Below, piece after piece: positions 60,201 through 63,963 of a DNA stretch of 64,000 nt (positions are counted from its first letter, which is position 1; the number at the start of each line of letters is the position of its first letter). A program made the position numbers and the translations under genes. Location: positions 21,520,578-21,584,577 of the forward strand of contig NC_049991.1 of assembly GCF_000003815.2 (NCBI RefSeq). Reading direction: 5' to 3'. A model generated the notes under the pieces. That model made no database searches and had not been told where the DNA came from. It saw only the letters and a program-made list of their open reading frames with translations. The stretch comes from Branchiostoma floridae (taxonomy: Eukaryota > Chordata > Leptocardii > Amphioxiformes > Branchiostomatidae).

Positions 60201-61321
60201 ATATTGACGACCCCGGTGGAAGGGTCCTTGGGCTTCATCATGAAATATTCAAACATATCCATTACTGCGATTGGTCATTTTGTTCGCTCAATCGGTTCCC
60301 TAAGTTCCTTTGTTGAAACAAGGACATCATATAATGTCCTTGGTTGAAATCAGCTACGCGCGTTGAATGGGCTCAGATGTCAGGTGGTTATTATTCCACG
60401 TTTTCGACAAATATCAAGAAACGACAAAAATATGATTTAATAGACAGAAAAAGACACAGAACGTACCGAAAATCATTGAATACCATAAAATGTGCATATC
60501 AGATGAATGTGTTAAAAATTCATTGATCAAAACTTGACCACCCTTTGGCAACTAGTGGTCGAGCGCCGTGAGTTCGAGCGCGTAAAAAAGCGGGCATCTT
60601 AGGGCGGCCCCCGTTATATGATATATGTATGATATACACCTTAATTTGTCGTTTCTACAAACATGCCGGCCTTGTCAAGATGTGACCTTAGCATAAGATT
60701 GCTTAGTAACAAATCATTTCAGGAAGCAGTTTTATTTTGTTGCGCTTACAACGAACGTTACTTCCATCGATATCAACTTTGAGCTGTTATCCTTCCATGG
60801 CTCCAGAATTTTTTCTTCCCCTTCTACTTCTCCACTCAAATTCCATTTAACTTTCAACTTCACACGTTGATAAAAATATGTATTAACGGTACGACCTTGG
60901 ACACCACGTGACAAGGTCATAGATTATTTTCTGCGTATCTTTCACTGTAGTTACAAGCTAGAATGAAAAGAAGGCTTGATAGCGTTTCATAGCCTCTACC
61001 AGGCTCCGTGGATCGGTAGAATCATTATCCTCACCACTTTCGAGGTGAGGAAACGTACTCTTCTGGCAGGCTAACTCCCCTAGCATACCATAGACTCTCT
61101 TTGTCCAATTTCTACAATTAGACCACCGATCCACGGAGCCTACTAGAGGCTAAGCGTTTCAGGCTTTTTGGCTGGTTACTGTGTTCAGGCTGTTTGAGTC
61201 AAAATTAGATGCATATTTATCTGTTTTTGTATGTTTGAATCCTCTTACCTTGTCCGTAGCTGGCAGCGATGAGACAGGAACACGCGATCACAGCGGCGCA
61301 GAACCGACGCAAACCGAACAT
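16778..61321 (-). CDS. Polycystin-1-like 11-TM receptor/channel subunit, 39 exons (one missing)
   Basis: Spliced gene read exon by exon. It encodes a signal peptide, half a C-type lectin domain, three [A-B-EGF] modules, four more EGF-like domains, FN3, linkers, GAIN-like region, GPS, TM1, PLAT, TM2-5, a polycystin channel (S1-S6) and a coiled-coil tail. Coding exons sum to 7613 bases. Every junction is in phase except exon 2 (phase 0 out) to exon 3 (phase 1 in), so one exon of length 3n+1 is missing; adding it makes the total a multiple of three. GPS, PLAT and the polycystin channel in this order are diagnostic of the PKD1/PKD1L family, which acts in the plasma or ciliary membrane as an adhesion-GPCR-like receptor and channel partner. 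The lectin and EGF content differs from human PKD1, so I assign a family and no orthologue. Exon coordinates are in the following entries. Confidence 0.93.
17082..17359 (-). CDS. Exon: pore helix, filter and S6
   Basis: 278 bases, phase 2-1. The pore segment reads LFQMSLGLFDYTEL. S6 is FFVTFMCLIFLVLMNIAVAI, followed by I-D-S-A-L. It aligns with the PKD2 pore, but the filter Asp of L-G-D is Leu. The donor ATGACAG|GTAACT splices in phase to the terminal exon; reading through it would stop two codons later. Confidence 0.94.
17509..17761 (-). CDS. Exon: channel S4 and S5
   Basis: 253 bases, phase 1-2. FANIMKFLRLLRFDPYLAKL is S4 and the S4-S5 linker, with Lys and Arg at three-residue spacing. EFSAFILYFFLCLSAFGIS is S5. 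The sequence fits the Pfam polycystin channel pattern. Confidence 0.96.
17890..18567 (-). CDS. Exon: extracellular domain, S2 and S3
   Basis: 678 bases, phase 1-1. Paired cysteines open it (G-L-C-K, D-D-C-T-V-G-Y). F-G-V-K-S-H-Y-W-G-D-G-F and N-H-W-I-D-R-Q-T-R-A are conserved polycystin landmarks, as is V-L-L-Y-N-G-N-L-D-L-F. Then S2 (GYIYVLMEIIYVIILLYSLW) and S3 (W-H-L-L-E-A-F-N-F-I-L-A-F). Confidence 0.96.
19048..19222 (-). CDS. Exon: polycystin extracellular (TOP) domain, part 1
   Basis: 175 bases, phase 0-1. LPALWSRLNETALQSFYPE and then V-L-V-Y-P-P-S-L-I-Q-A-R-V-K: the F/W-x-W-L and P-R-L-R-Q-x-R-V positions of the polycystin loop, in diverged form. Confidence 0.9.
19487..19728 (-). CDS. 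Exon: channel S1 (TM6) and start of the extracellular loop
   Basis: 242 bases, phase 1-0. A basic helix (E-A-R-R-K-R-D-I-D-R-K-I) precedes V-R-F-C-V-L-V-L-L-I-V-T-I, the S1 helix, followed by T-N-E-Q-H-N-T-T and the start of the polycystin extracellular domain. Confidence 0.92.
20310..20436 (-). CDS. Exon: end of TM5 and cytoplasmic loop
   Basis: 127 bases, phase 0-1. ILLLAIIISSIFTSHATKK continues the hydrophobic helix begun in the previous exon, then a polar segment FETEKGSVQDSIVVSQER leads to the channel part. The donor is GTGAGT. Confidence 0.9.
20733..21223 (-). CDS. Exon: TM2-TM5 of the polycystin-1 core
   Basis: 491 bases, phase 1-0. Hydrophobic segments are C-C-L-S-S-L-T-L-S-M-V-A-S-A-M-W, L-P-V-I-I-A-I-V-V-L-F, YLAWVLVVLSVVGSSVFTVL and FISFLMDMFLLQPAK. 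The last, with D and Q-P-x-K, is a PKD1-family signature. A Lys/Arg/Pro-rich cytoplasmic loop separates TM3 and TM4. Confidence 0.95.
21640..22479 (-). CDS. Three exons: PLAT/LH2 domain and following segment
   Basis: Exons 22315-22479 (phase 0-0), 22060-22220 (phase 0-2) and 21640-21818 (phase 2-1). The PLAT start is clear: YRLHLWTGAAKHAGTESTV, then L-N-G-D-T-A-T-S-G-V. Next come QGSLVTLTF, L-Q-L-M-H-D-N-N-G and R-A-S-W-H-V-D-R-A-A-V. The third exon has F-F-C-G-E-W-L, the usual end of PLAT in PKD1-like proteins, then E-E-H-L-F-L-S-L-V. PLAT sits in the first cytoplasmic loop. The first donor is GTCGGC, weaker than its neighbours. Confidence 0.95.
22586..22810 (-). CDS. Exon: GPS cleavage site and TM1
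   Basis: 225 bases, phase 0-0. T-I-C-H-C-N-H-L-T is a canonical GPS with the HL/T autocleavage tripeptide intact, so self-cleavage is likely. About 40 residues later a hydrophobic run (VLTTIFVVDCLFLLILVII) is TM1, followed by a Lys/Arg-rich cytoplasmic turn. Confidence 0.95.
23201..23349 (-). CDS. Exon: GPS motif, first half
   Basis: 149 bases, phase 1-0. It contains YAYQIQWVRLSCVFWS followed by D-W-S-T-D-G-C-T: the C-x-x-W and W-x-x-x-G-C half of a GPCR proteolysis site. The motif is completed in the next exon. Confidence 0.93.
23773..24262 (-). CDS. Exon: GAIN-like region, second part
   Basis: 490 bases, phase 0-1. It begins LTQFQQNPFTWG. NPF followed by W/F-G is a recurrent PKD1-family motif before the GPS. 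It continues with alternating beta strands including FNITIPGSP and HLLKLNSTAEGFLVTIT, and a single Cys in PEECSLMESL. Several N-x-S/T sequons are present. Confidence 0.88.
24420..24662 (-). CDS. Exon: GAIN-like region, first part
   Basis: 243 bases, phase 0-0. It has a helix (R-Q-V-L-D-G-L-F-N-A-I-I-G-A-M), then a beta-rich stretch KRGGIIVRAQRVWGHQFGG and F-H-V-P-S. The pattern matches the region N-terminal to the GPS in PKD1-family proteins. Confidence 0.85.
25038..25539 (-). CDS. Two exons: helical and acidic pre-GAIN segment
   Basis: Exons 25443-25539 (phase 0-1) and 25038-25195 (phase 1-0). The first has ILAVGVLKSITNKLDKLDM, a helical stretch. The second is strongly acidic (E-E-P-E-R-D-A-P-E-D-D, then D-L-E-E-D-P) and ends in a charged helix ending E-Q-D-K-Q-A-K. 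Acceptors and donors (GTGAGT, GTAACG) are good. Confidence 0.8.
26197..27613 (-). CDS. Three exons between stalk and GAIN-like region
   Basis: Exons 27533-27613 (phase 0-0, ALGTGQDIIDAASVS), 26509-26567 (phase 0-2) and 26197-26320 (phase 2-0, with KISELLSLVIRSCPD). The middle exon is the least certain: its acceptor could be at 26567 or three bases further in at 26564. It is needed to satisfy the phase change from 0 to 2, and its GTAAGG donor is good. The helical, Leu-rich character is typical of the start of a GAIN/REJ-associated region. Confidence 0.7.
27759..28851 (-). CDS. Three linker exons, Ser/Thr-rich
   Basis: Exons 28744-28851 (phase 1-1), 28349-28480 (phase 1-1) and 27759-27817 (phase 1-0). 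All three are dominated by Thr, Ser and Pro (for example TSPVSTKVSTRPATSTW and STRPSTPTARL), which suggests an O-glycosylated stalk. This is where reading switches from phase 1-1 cassettes to mostly phase 0 exons. No known domain is visible; a REJ domain, present at this place in PKD1, is not evident. Confidence 0.8.
29527..29808 (-). CDS. Exon: fibronectin type III domain
   Basis: 282 bases, phase 1-1, so one whole domain in one exon. It shows V-T-W-S-P-S-P in the B strand, L-E-G-Y-R-V-V-V-S, then L-S-P-E-T-D-Y-V-I-R-V-T-A-L and the closing E-A-A-V-L-V-A. These are the conserved Trp, Tyr and Leu-x-x-x-T-x-Y landmarks of FN3. Confidence 0.93.
30186..30287 (-). CDS. Exon: laminin/MEGF-like EGF
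   Basis: 102 bases, phase 1-1. V-C-G-H-C-Q-G-G, N-C-D-P-M-S-G-V-C, S-T-G-C-Q-D-G-W, L-C-D-K-G. The C-D-P-x-S-G-x-C and G-C-x-x-G-W features are those of laminin/MEGF-type EGF repeats, unlike the preceding EGFs. Confidence 0.88.
30990..31109 (-). CDS. Exon: calcium-binding-type EGF
   Basis: 120 bases, phase 1-1. D-V-D-E-C-S-G-E-R-P-C, A-Y-C-A-N-Q-P-G-T-Y-H-C-V-C and a final T-C-T-G. Canonical calcium-binding EGF. Confidence 0.93.
31404..31526 (-). CDS. Exon: calcium-binding-type EGF
   Basis: 123 bases, phase 1-1. D-V-N-E-C-E-V-S-P-G-I-C, then A-E-C-V-N-F-N-G-T-F-D-C-T-C and G-G-C-T-G. The Asn hydroxylation-type C-x-N-x4-F-x-C pattern is present. Confidence 0.93.
31600..31758. mobile_element. 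Partial MITE of the TACTGTAAATGCA family
   Basis: Contains AAACCACCGCGAA blocks and ends TGCATTTACAGTA at 31746-31758, matching the element at 1794-1998. The left terminus is missing or diverged. It lies in the intron between EGF exons 31404 and 33309. Confidence 0.65.
31903..32962. mobile_element. Harbinger-like non-autonomous element, about 1.06 kb
   Basis: Terminal inverted repeats of about 28 bases (AGCCCCGGTCACAAAGCGCG and its complement) are flanked on both sides by TAA, the TWA-type target-site duplication of PIF/Harbinger elements. A second, imperfect copy of the left end lies inside at about 32012. No ORF of note. It sits in the intron between two EGF exons. Confidence 0.75.
33309..33446 (-). 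CDS. Exon: calcium-binding-type EGF
   Basis: 138 bases, phase 1-1. It begins D-I-D-A-C, the calcium-binding EGF start, followed by C-D-A-L-A-I-C, T-C-T-C-Y-D-G-Y-S-G-D-G and a final G-C-S-G. The loop before C-T-C is longer than usual (PAPALDA). Confidence 0.92.
33617..33978. mobile_element. Two head-to-tail TIR elements sharing one TA
   Basis: Two copies of a 182 bp palindromic-ended element (TACAGTCAAACCTG ... CAGGTTTGACTGTA) at 33617-33798 and 33797-33978. By eye they are identical, at an offset of exactly 180 bases. The TA ends fit a Tc1/mariner- or pogo-type MITE. They lie in the intron between the third module EGF and the next EGF exon. Confidence 0.8.
34644..34766 (-). CDS. Exon: EGF-like domain, module copy 3
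   Basis: 123 bases, phase 1-1. GNYDCATGNGGCAQIC, then H-R-C-M-C-R-L-G-F-E-L and D-D-H-G-C. It is the most diverged of the three module EGFs, so it predates the latest duplication. Confidence 0.92.
35112..35395 (+). mobile_element. LINE 3' fragment in EGF-B intron, copy 3
   Basis: Encodes, with damage, the C-terminal RLRWFGHVVRRP ... RGRP..RW.DQI ... DRATWRLL tail typical of a LINE ORF2. The same insertion is in the equivalent intron of the other two modules (42490-42770 and 49635-49915). Confidence 0.75.
35704..35963 (-). CDS. Exon B3: cysteine-rich module, part B, copy 3
   Basis: 260 bases, phase 2 in and phase 1 out. CMTEYDSDPYINNVLGC, VHEVANLAF, FGFYVCEAGTC, then V-Y-T-L-C-T-G-S-V-G at the GTAGGT donor. 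With A3 it has eight cysteines (three in A, five in B), all conserved between copies. Confidence 0.88.
36118..36475 (+). mobile_element. Tc1/mariner transposase remnant, A-B intron, copy 3
   Basis: The plus strand shows degraded Tc1 transposase in two frames: R-I-K-A-Y-W-R-Q-G-E, then GGGSVMVWGGITAVGKTRLV, then N-F-N-V-V-R-Y-R-D-T-I-L. The GGGSVMVWG block is diagnostic of Tc1. Frameshifts break it. Confidence 0.8.
37093..37152. repeat. TA microsatellite at the exon A3 donor
   Basis: About 30 TA units. On the minus strand the exon ends TTTATAG and the intron opens GTATATATA, so the splice donor is the edge of the repeat. Confidence 0.95.
37154..37355 (-). CDS. Exon A3: cysteine-rich module, part A, copy 3
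   Basis: 202 bases, phase 1 in and phase 2 out. Same protein as A2 apart from single changes such as CGEHY for CGEDY. The donor again opens directly into a TA microsatellite (37093-37152). Confidence 0.88.
38666..39737. repeat. CTAGAGTTC-type repeat (unit 1)
   Basis: Starts CTAGAGTTCGGCGACCTC and ends CATTTCATGGAGGTAAT, AT-rich, with an ACACACAA microsatellite near 39660. It has a duplicate at 45525-46550. Followed by blocks of the ACCAAATGA.CTGAAATTT repeat family. No gene seen. Confidence 0.6.
41194..41264 (+). repeat. tRNA-derived sequence, probably a SINE head (copy in unit 1)
   Basis: It has a B box (GGTTCGAATCC) with a five-base-pair T stem, an A-box-like CTAGCGCAGTGG, and a GCATT/AATGC hairpin with a seven-base loop, followed by a T-rich tail. 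The acceptor stem does not pair and the variable loop is one base, so it is not a working tRNA. Confidence 0.55.
42200..42322 (-). CDS. Exon: EGF-like domain, module copy 2
   Basis: 123 bases, phase 1-1, with a TCTGTAG acceptor and GTGAGA donor. It encodes GNNDCATRNGGCAQIC and then the standard C-x-C and terminal C of an EGF fold. Near-identical partner of 49353-49475. Confidence 0.92.
42490..42770 (+). mobile_element. LINE 3' fragment in EGF-B intron, copy 2
   Basis: Open frame of 87 codons with CRLRWFGHVVRRPPNTLV, a P-R-G-R-P-P-K-R-W-R-D-Q-I stretch and DRATWRLLTERS: the conserved tail of a LINE ORF2. It is an antisense passenger in the polycystin gene and not a gene of its own. Confidence 0.8.
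42813..43543. mobile_element. Insertion unique to module copy 2, about 730 bp
   Basis: Modules 1 and 3 read straight through GGTAACA(A/T)... at 49953 and 35431. In module 2 the GGTAAC is split and present on both sides of a segment that begins CTAGAGTTCCACGAACAC and ends CTTCTTGGCGAAG. This is an insertion with a GGTAAC-type target duplication. Its start resembles the repeats beginning CTAGAGTTC at 38666 and 45525. Confidence 0.75.
43807..44066 (-). CDS. Exon B2: cysteine-rich module, part B, copy 2
   Basis: 260 bases, phase 2 in and phase 1 out. It starts CMTEYDSDPYINNVLGC, continues with VHEVANLAF and FGFYVCDAGTC, and ends R-I-V-Y-T-V-C-A-G-S-V-G. It differs from B3 at only a few positions. 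Confidence 0.88.
44220..44578 (+). mobile_element. Tc1/mariner transposase remnant, A-B intron, copy 2
   Basis: Duplicate of the remnant at 36118-36475, with the same GGSVMVWGG block and the same frameshifts. The equivalent site in module 1 (about 50634) has no Tc1 sequence. Confidence 0.8.
45183..45257. repeat. TA microsatellite at the exon A2 donor
   Basis: About 37 TA units in the same position relative to exon A2 as the array at A3, but longer. The intron again begins GTATATATA. Confidence 0.95.
45259..45460 (-). CDS. Exon A2: cysteine-rich module, part A, copy 2
   Basis: 202 bases, phase 1 in and phase 2 out. It encodes DYAFTVLRTANQQYKGVDF, then NWCRDYQNLC and RPTGCGEDY. It is almost identical to A3. 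Its donor GT is the first dinucleotide of a long TA microsatellite. Confidence 0.88.
45525..46550. repeat. CTAGAGTTC-type repeat (unit 2)
   Basis: Duplicate of 38666-39737. In this unit it follows exon A2 after only about 65 bases of intron; unit 1 has 1.25 kb more at that point. Confidence 0.6.
46793..47300. other. Assembly gap, 508 N
   Basis: Run of N inside the intron between exon A2 and the EGF exon at 49353. The flanks match unit 1 (39960 region), so the missing sequence is probably intronic repeat. Confidence 1.
48675..48745 (+). repeat. tRNA-derived sequence, probably a SINE head (copy in unit 2)
   Basis: Duplicate of the sequence at 41194-41264, carried by the segmental duplication, with the same B box and the same defects. 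Confidence 0.55.
49353..49475 (-). CDS. Exon: EGF-like domain, module copy 1
   Basis: 123 bases, phase 1-1. Six cysteines in EGF spacing: NNDCATRNGGCAQIC, then a Y-R-C-M-C-R-P-G-F stretch, then G-H-G-C. The NGGC and Q-I-C pattern resembles EGF domains of the LDL-receptor/fibulin type. It is nearly identical to the exon at 42200-42322. Confidence 0.92.
49635..49915 (+). mobile_element. LINE 3' fragment in EGF-B intron, copy 1
   Basis: Same 87-codon tail as at 42490-42770, with a few substitutions (for example KQW for KRW). Same intron position relative to its module. Confidence 0.8.
50227..50489 (-). CDS. Exon B1: cysteine-rich module, part B, copy 1
   Basis: 263 bases, phase 2 in and phase 1 out. 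It starts C-V-T-E-Y-D-S-D-P-Y-I-N-N-V-L-G-C, then V-A-N-L-A-F, S-F-G-F-R-D-C, and ends R-I-V-Y-T-L-C-T-G-S-V-G at a GTAG|GTAGGT donor. Together with A1 it forms one module of about 160 residues. It is clearly more diverged than B2 and B3. Confidence 0.85.
51874..52093 (-). CDS. Exon A1: cysteine-rich module, part A, copy 1
   Basis: 220 bases, phase 1 in and phase 2 out. It contains AFEVLRTANQQY, a run through F-F-A-I-K-A-K-L-P-A-D-G, NWCRDYQNLC and RPTGCGEDY. I do not recognise the domain. It is homologous to exons A2 and A3 and is the most diverged of the three. It ends in an Arg codon split with exon B1. Confidence 0.85.
52460..52632. repeat. Foldback element, about 170 bp
   Basis: TGTCATAACGCCTGGTCCTT at the left pairs with AAGAACCAGGCGTTATGACA at the right, and GGTTAATGACCCGCC pairs with GGCGGGTCATTAAC. 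No coding capacity. Confidence 0.8.
53757..53856. other. Assembly gap, 100 N
   Basis: Exactly 100 N, a common placeholder for a gap of unknown size. It lies in the intron where the second half of the C-type lectin domain should be. Confidence 1.
54260..57940. repeat. ACCAAATTTCAGGTCAT repeat family, split by the LINE
   Basis: 54260-54921 and 56718-57940 carry many copies of short blocks such as CCAAATTTCAGGTCATT and GACCAAAAA. Equivalent sequence at 6720-7130 and 38100-38650 has no LINE. No gene seen. Confidence 0.7.
54922..56717 (-). mobile_element. LINE with intact reverse transcriptase, 5'-truncated, in intron 2
   Basis: An uninterrupted frame of 528 codons (55105-56691) has RT motifs F-A-D-M-S-K-A-F-D, S-G-V-P-Q-G-G-V-I-S-P and G-Y-A-D-D, with the Y-x-x-L-V-R-P-V-L-E-Y thumb motif of the Jockey/CR1 group. 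No endonuclease domain is present. The 3' UTR ends in an (AAAG)n plus poly-A tail at about 54922-54950. Both flanks belong to one repeat whose unbroken form is at 6940-7070. TGATTT at 54922-54927 and 56712-56717 is a possible target-site duplication. It lies in the same orientation as the polycystin gene. The lack of stops suggests recent insertion. Confidence 0.88.
58285..58490 (-). CDS. Exon 2: N-terminal half of a C-type lectin domain
   Basis: Phase 1 in, phase 0 out, between a CCCAACAG acceptor and a GTGAGT donor. The translation has W-Y-K-V-F, a run with A-A-A-Q-T-C, D-G-G-R-L-A and then P-Y-W-I-G-L-R-D-I-T. This is the conserved first half of a C-type lectin fold, up to the WIGL motif. 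The second half (W.DG.P, the EPN/QPD-type sugar-binding motif and the last cysteines) is not found before exon A1 at 52.1 kb. Lectin domains are known in several PKD1-family proteins. Confidence 0.85.
58539..59319. mobile_element. TTAA-flanked non-autonomous element in intron 1, 781 bp
   Basis: Ends CCCTATCCAGACTGGG and CCCAGTCTGGATAGGG, each flanked by TTAA. Internal blocks resemble the 12576-13537 element (AACCAAACTTGGTGA block, GTTGCCATGGCAAC at 58705-58718, CCAAGATGG near 58902). It lies 48 bp upstream of the exon 2 acceptor of the polycystin gene. Confidence 0.8.
60162..60188. promoter_or_regulatory. Two adjacent RFX X-box-like palindromes in intron 1
   Basis: GTTGTCATGACAAC (60162-60175) and GTTGCTGGCAAC (60177-60188) lie side by side. 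Both fit the inverted-repeat X-box pattern bound by RFX factors. Function is inferred. Confidence 0.45.
60255..60380. repeat. Half of a foldback family also found upstream of the promoter
   Basis: Shares CATTACTGCGATT, TTGTTCGCTCAATCGGTTCC and TGAAATCAGCTACGCGCG with 62010-62330, which lies on the other side of exon 1. Confidence 0.75.
60995..61152. repeat. Foldback MITE in intron 1, about 100 bp past exon 1
   Basis: GCCTCTACCAGGCTCCGTGG and the mirrored CCACGGAGCCTACTAGAGGC form inverted ends about 155 bp apart. Relatives are at about 190-450 and 14286-14476. Confidence 0.8.
61249..61321 (-). CDS. Exon 1: start codon and signal peptide
   Basis: 24 codons plus one base, ending in a consensus donor (GTAAGA). 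The peptide starts MFGLRRFCAAVIACS and ends AASYGQ, with an Arg pair, a hydrophobic core and small residues before a likely cleavage site: a classic secretory signal. The start codon has A at -3. It exits in phase 1, which matches the acceptor phase of exon 2. Confidence 0.85.
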
Positions 61322-61457
61322 TTTCCTCGGCTGTTTTCCGTCGGAATTTCTCCAGTAGAAATGAATAAAAGTTTCCTCCCCGCGGACGGGGAGGACTGGC
61401 TTGTCTAACTATGGGATGTAGACTTGTTGATTTACCGACACTTTTCACAGAAAAATA

Positions 61458-61465
61458 CTTTTATA
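61458..61465 (-). promoter_or_regulatory. TATA box of the polycystin-1-like gene
   Basis: The minus strand reads TATAAAAG here, 137 bases upstream of the start codon at 61321. A start site about 30 bases downstream would leave a 5' UTR of roughly 110 bases. A GAGT-type tetranucleotide run (61467-61492) lies just upstream. The match is exact, but promoter use is inferred. Confidence 0.6.
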
Positions 61466-62009
61466 CTCACTCACCCACTCACTCACTCACTCCGGCGAGC
61501 TCGCTCGGAGTCTCCGCATAACTAGTATAAATGAGTTGATAAAATAAAAGAAACAACCCAGAACGTCCGGTTCAATCGAACAGAAGCCGTGTTGGTGACC
61601 ACTACATCTTCCGAACAGCTCGAGCTCAATAAAAGATAGATGAAATGAGTTCCTCAATATCACTCGTGTGTGACTCAAAGGATAAAACACGTGACCCGGA
61701 GTGACCCATTGCACTAATGGGTATGTTATTTATGCTGAATTAGTAAGGACAGAGTCACTGACATTCCGCAACTTTATGTTTTTTTTGTACTACAAAGTGT
61801 ATTGAGTTCCATTGACTTCACAGACTTAGGGCATTTGATCTCGTAACAAGAGATGGCTAAATTCAATATTCTTATCAAGATCGGATACCCCCCTCCTTCA
61901 CTTCTCAGAATCATCTAGTCCTTGAAAACAGTCGTCCTGTTTGATGTTTAATGGATTATCCTATCAAAGTTTTTACACCTTTAGTGGATCTGTGGTGAAG
62001 CGTGAAAAC

Positions 62010-62330
62010 ATATCCATTACTGCAATTAGTCATTTTGTTCGCTCAATCGGTTCCCTAAGTATTAGGTTCTTTTGTTGAAACAAGGACATTATATGATAAG
62101 AAATTATATGATAATGTCCTTGGACAATAATGTCCTTGGACAATAATGTCATTGGATAATAATGTCCTTCAACCAAGGACATTATATAATGTCCTTGTTT
62201 CAACAAAGGGAACTTAGGGAACCGATTGGGCGAACAAAATGACTAATCGCAGTAATGGATTATATGTATACATTATATAATGTCCTTGGTTGAAATCAGC
62301 TACGCGCGTTGAATGGGCTCAGATGCCATT
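62010..62330. repeat. Large foldback element upstream of the polycystin promoter
   Basis: Arms of about 80 bases (ATTACTGC... CGCTCAATCGGTTCCCTAAG and mirror) flank a centre with repeated AATGTCCTTGGACAATAATG. It could form a long hairpin about 550 bp upstream of the TATA box. Confidence 0.8.
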
Positions 62331-63142
62331 ACGTTAAGAGCTGCATGTAATAATATAGTGTTGTGCTGAAATGTTGATGCGAAATGTTTGCAAACGAAAA
62401 TTGAAAAGTACAAACTGCCGGCGTTTGACCAAGTACAGCTAAGGCAAGCCGAAATGGTCAGCCGGGTGAAGGACATTTTTTCTACACTTTGTGTCAAATC
62501 AAGAATGTTGAAGTTATAACGGCAAATGAACCAAATACAGTACAGAGTGACCGATGGCAGCTGATATGGTATACAGTCTACCGTGGTTTGGCCATGTTCT
62601 TTTCTATTTTGAGCACCTGGCATTTTTCCCCGATGGGACTCTTTTACCAGATCATGGCCAGTTTAACTCCGACCGCGTAAAACTCCTAGCGGGTGCGAAC
62701 GACTACCCCTGCGGGAGAAAGCTTTACCTGTCCCGAAGGGGGCCTGGCCAAGCTACGATAGACTGATAGTATACATGGTTTAATAACTGCACGTTTTTCC
62801 GTCTCAATGCGGCAGGAAGTTGATTGCAGACAAGGCTTGGGTCACATTTCCCAACCGGGGCCCGGCCGGGCAGCTTTCGGGAGCGAAAAGAATGATATAA
62901 AATATATCAAAATACACACATTGTCAAAATAAGATTCATGGGCATGATGTGTAGATATTTATGGGTATATATTTTGATTTGTCATTTCTTAAAACATCCC
63001 GGCTGGGCCCCGGTTTGGAAAAGTGACCTAAGTTTTAGCATGGCTTGTAGCGGCTTGAGTCTATCGTGGCTTGGCCGAGCTGTCTTCGGAGCAGGTGAGG
63101 CTCTCTACCGCCGGGGTAATCTTTCGCCCGGTGGGATTTTTA

Positions 63143-63242
63143 CGCGTAGCCTGGATGCTAGCCTGGATACCACACCCCAGCCCGATCTCAAAAATGTCCA
63201 GCACGATAGATATTTTTTGAGATTGGGGTATCCAGGCTACCT
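63143..63242. repeat. Hairpin repeat
   Basis: GTAGCCTGGAT...GGATACCACACCCCA pairs with TTGGGGTATCCAGGCTAC about 80 bases on. Related GCCTGG blocks are repeated just before it. Confidence 0.7.
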
Positions 63243-63911
63243 AAATGCCAGACCCGCGGACTAAATAATATATTTCAGTTTTCTAGGTTAGTTTACTCCG
63301 TTTTCTATCTAATGCTGTACAGGGGGCATCCCAGGCAGCAATACTAATGTCATGTTGGCTCTAGAGCCAAGGAGCTGGGTTGTGTAGGCATCATTTTCGA
63401 AGCGTCGTAGCCACTTTGGCGGCGATGTAACCTGACCCAACCCCGTAAAGAATTCCCCGGCGCGCGCTGATGAACCAGGCGGGCGTGCTGCACCTCTGGT
63501 GCCGCAGAGATAGCAATGGCCTCCCGATGGTGTGGTTAGAGGATCACAGCGACCTGCTTACGTTTCACCTAGTAGCTGACAGCGCGATAGAACGGAAATA
63601 TCAACAGGTGGTTTGTGTGATTGTGAGTACAATTAAAGCATGGACCGTACGACTAGAGTCTCTCGATACATCTTAATGTTATACAATTATTAATATCATA
63701 GATACATACACTTCTTGATTCAAGATCATTCAACAGAATTACAGACAAAGCAGCAAAGCATTTTAGAATCCTGAATCTTTCATATTTGCTCTTTAATGTC
63801 TTGTTATCCTTTTCTATTTCGTTTTCATGTTTAGATTGCTTTATCAAAGGTTTTCAGAAGATATTTTGTTGCTTTCATCAACACTTTGTCGACCTATTAG
63901 GTCATGGCTAT

Positions 63912-63954
63912 CCGCCATCTTGTCTCTATCCGGGTGCTTTAGTTGCCAGGCAAC
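63912..63954 (+). promoter_or_regulatory. Promoter-like stretch with YY1 motif and perfect X-box
   Basis: CCGCCATCTTG (63912-63922) is the YY1 consensus. GTTGCCAGGCAAC (63942-63954) is a perfect RFX X-box palindrome with a one-base spacer. An ATG follows two bases later. RFX X-boxes near start sites mark ciliary genes in animals. Confidence 0.5.
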
Positions 63955-63963
63955 CATGGAATC

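Larger units (their letters stand above)
61500..63900. other. Upstream intergenic region with repeats, no confident gene
   Basis: Contains the 62010 foldback and repeated blocks with CGCGTAAAA and TACCG(C/G)CGGG near 62660-62710 and 63090-63150, related to 59870-60000. A CpG-rich frame at 63470-63676 starts MNQAGVLHLWCRRDSNG and has a GTGAGT donor-like site near 63625, but it has no recognisable domain. Confidence 0.5.

Noticed and set aside
29527-61321. Two separate genes, a lectin/EGF gene and a PKD1-like gene
   Set aside because: Phases agree at every junction from A1 to the channel, and there is no stop, poly-A signal or new signal peptide between the EGF, FN3 and GAIN parts. Only the exon 2 to A1 link remains open.
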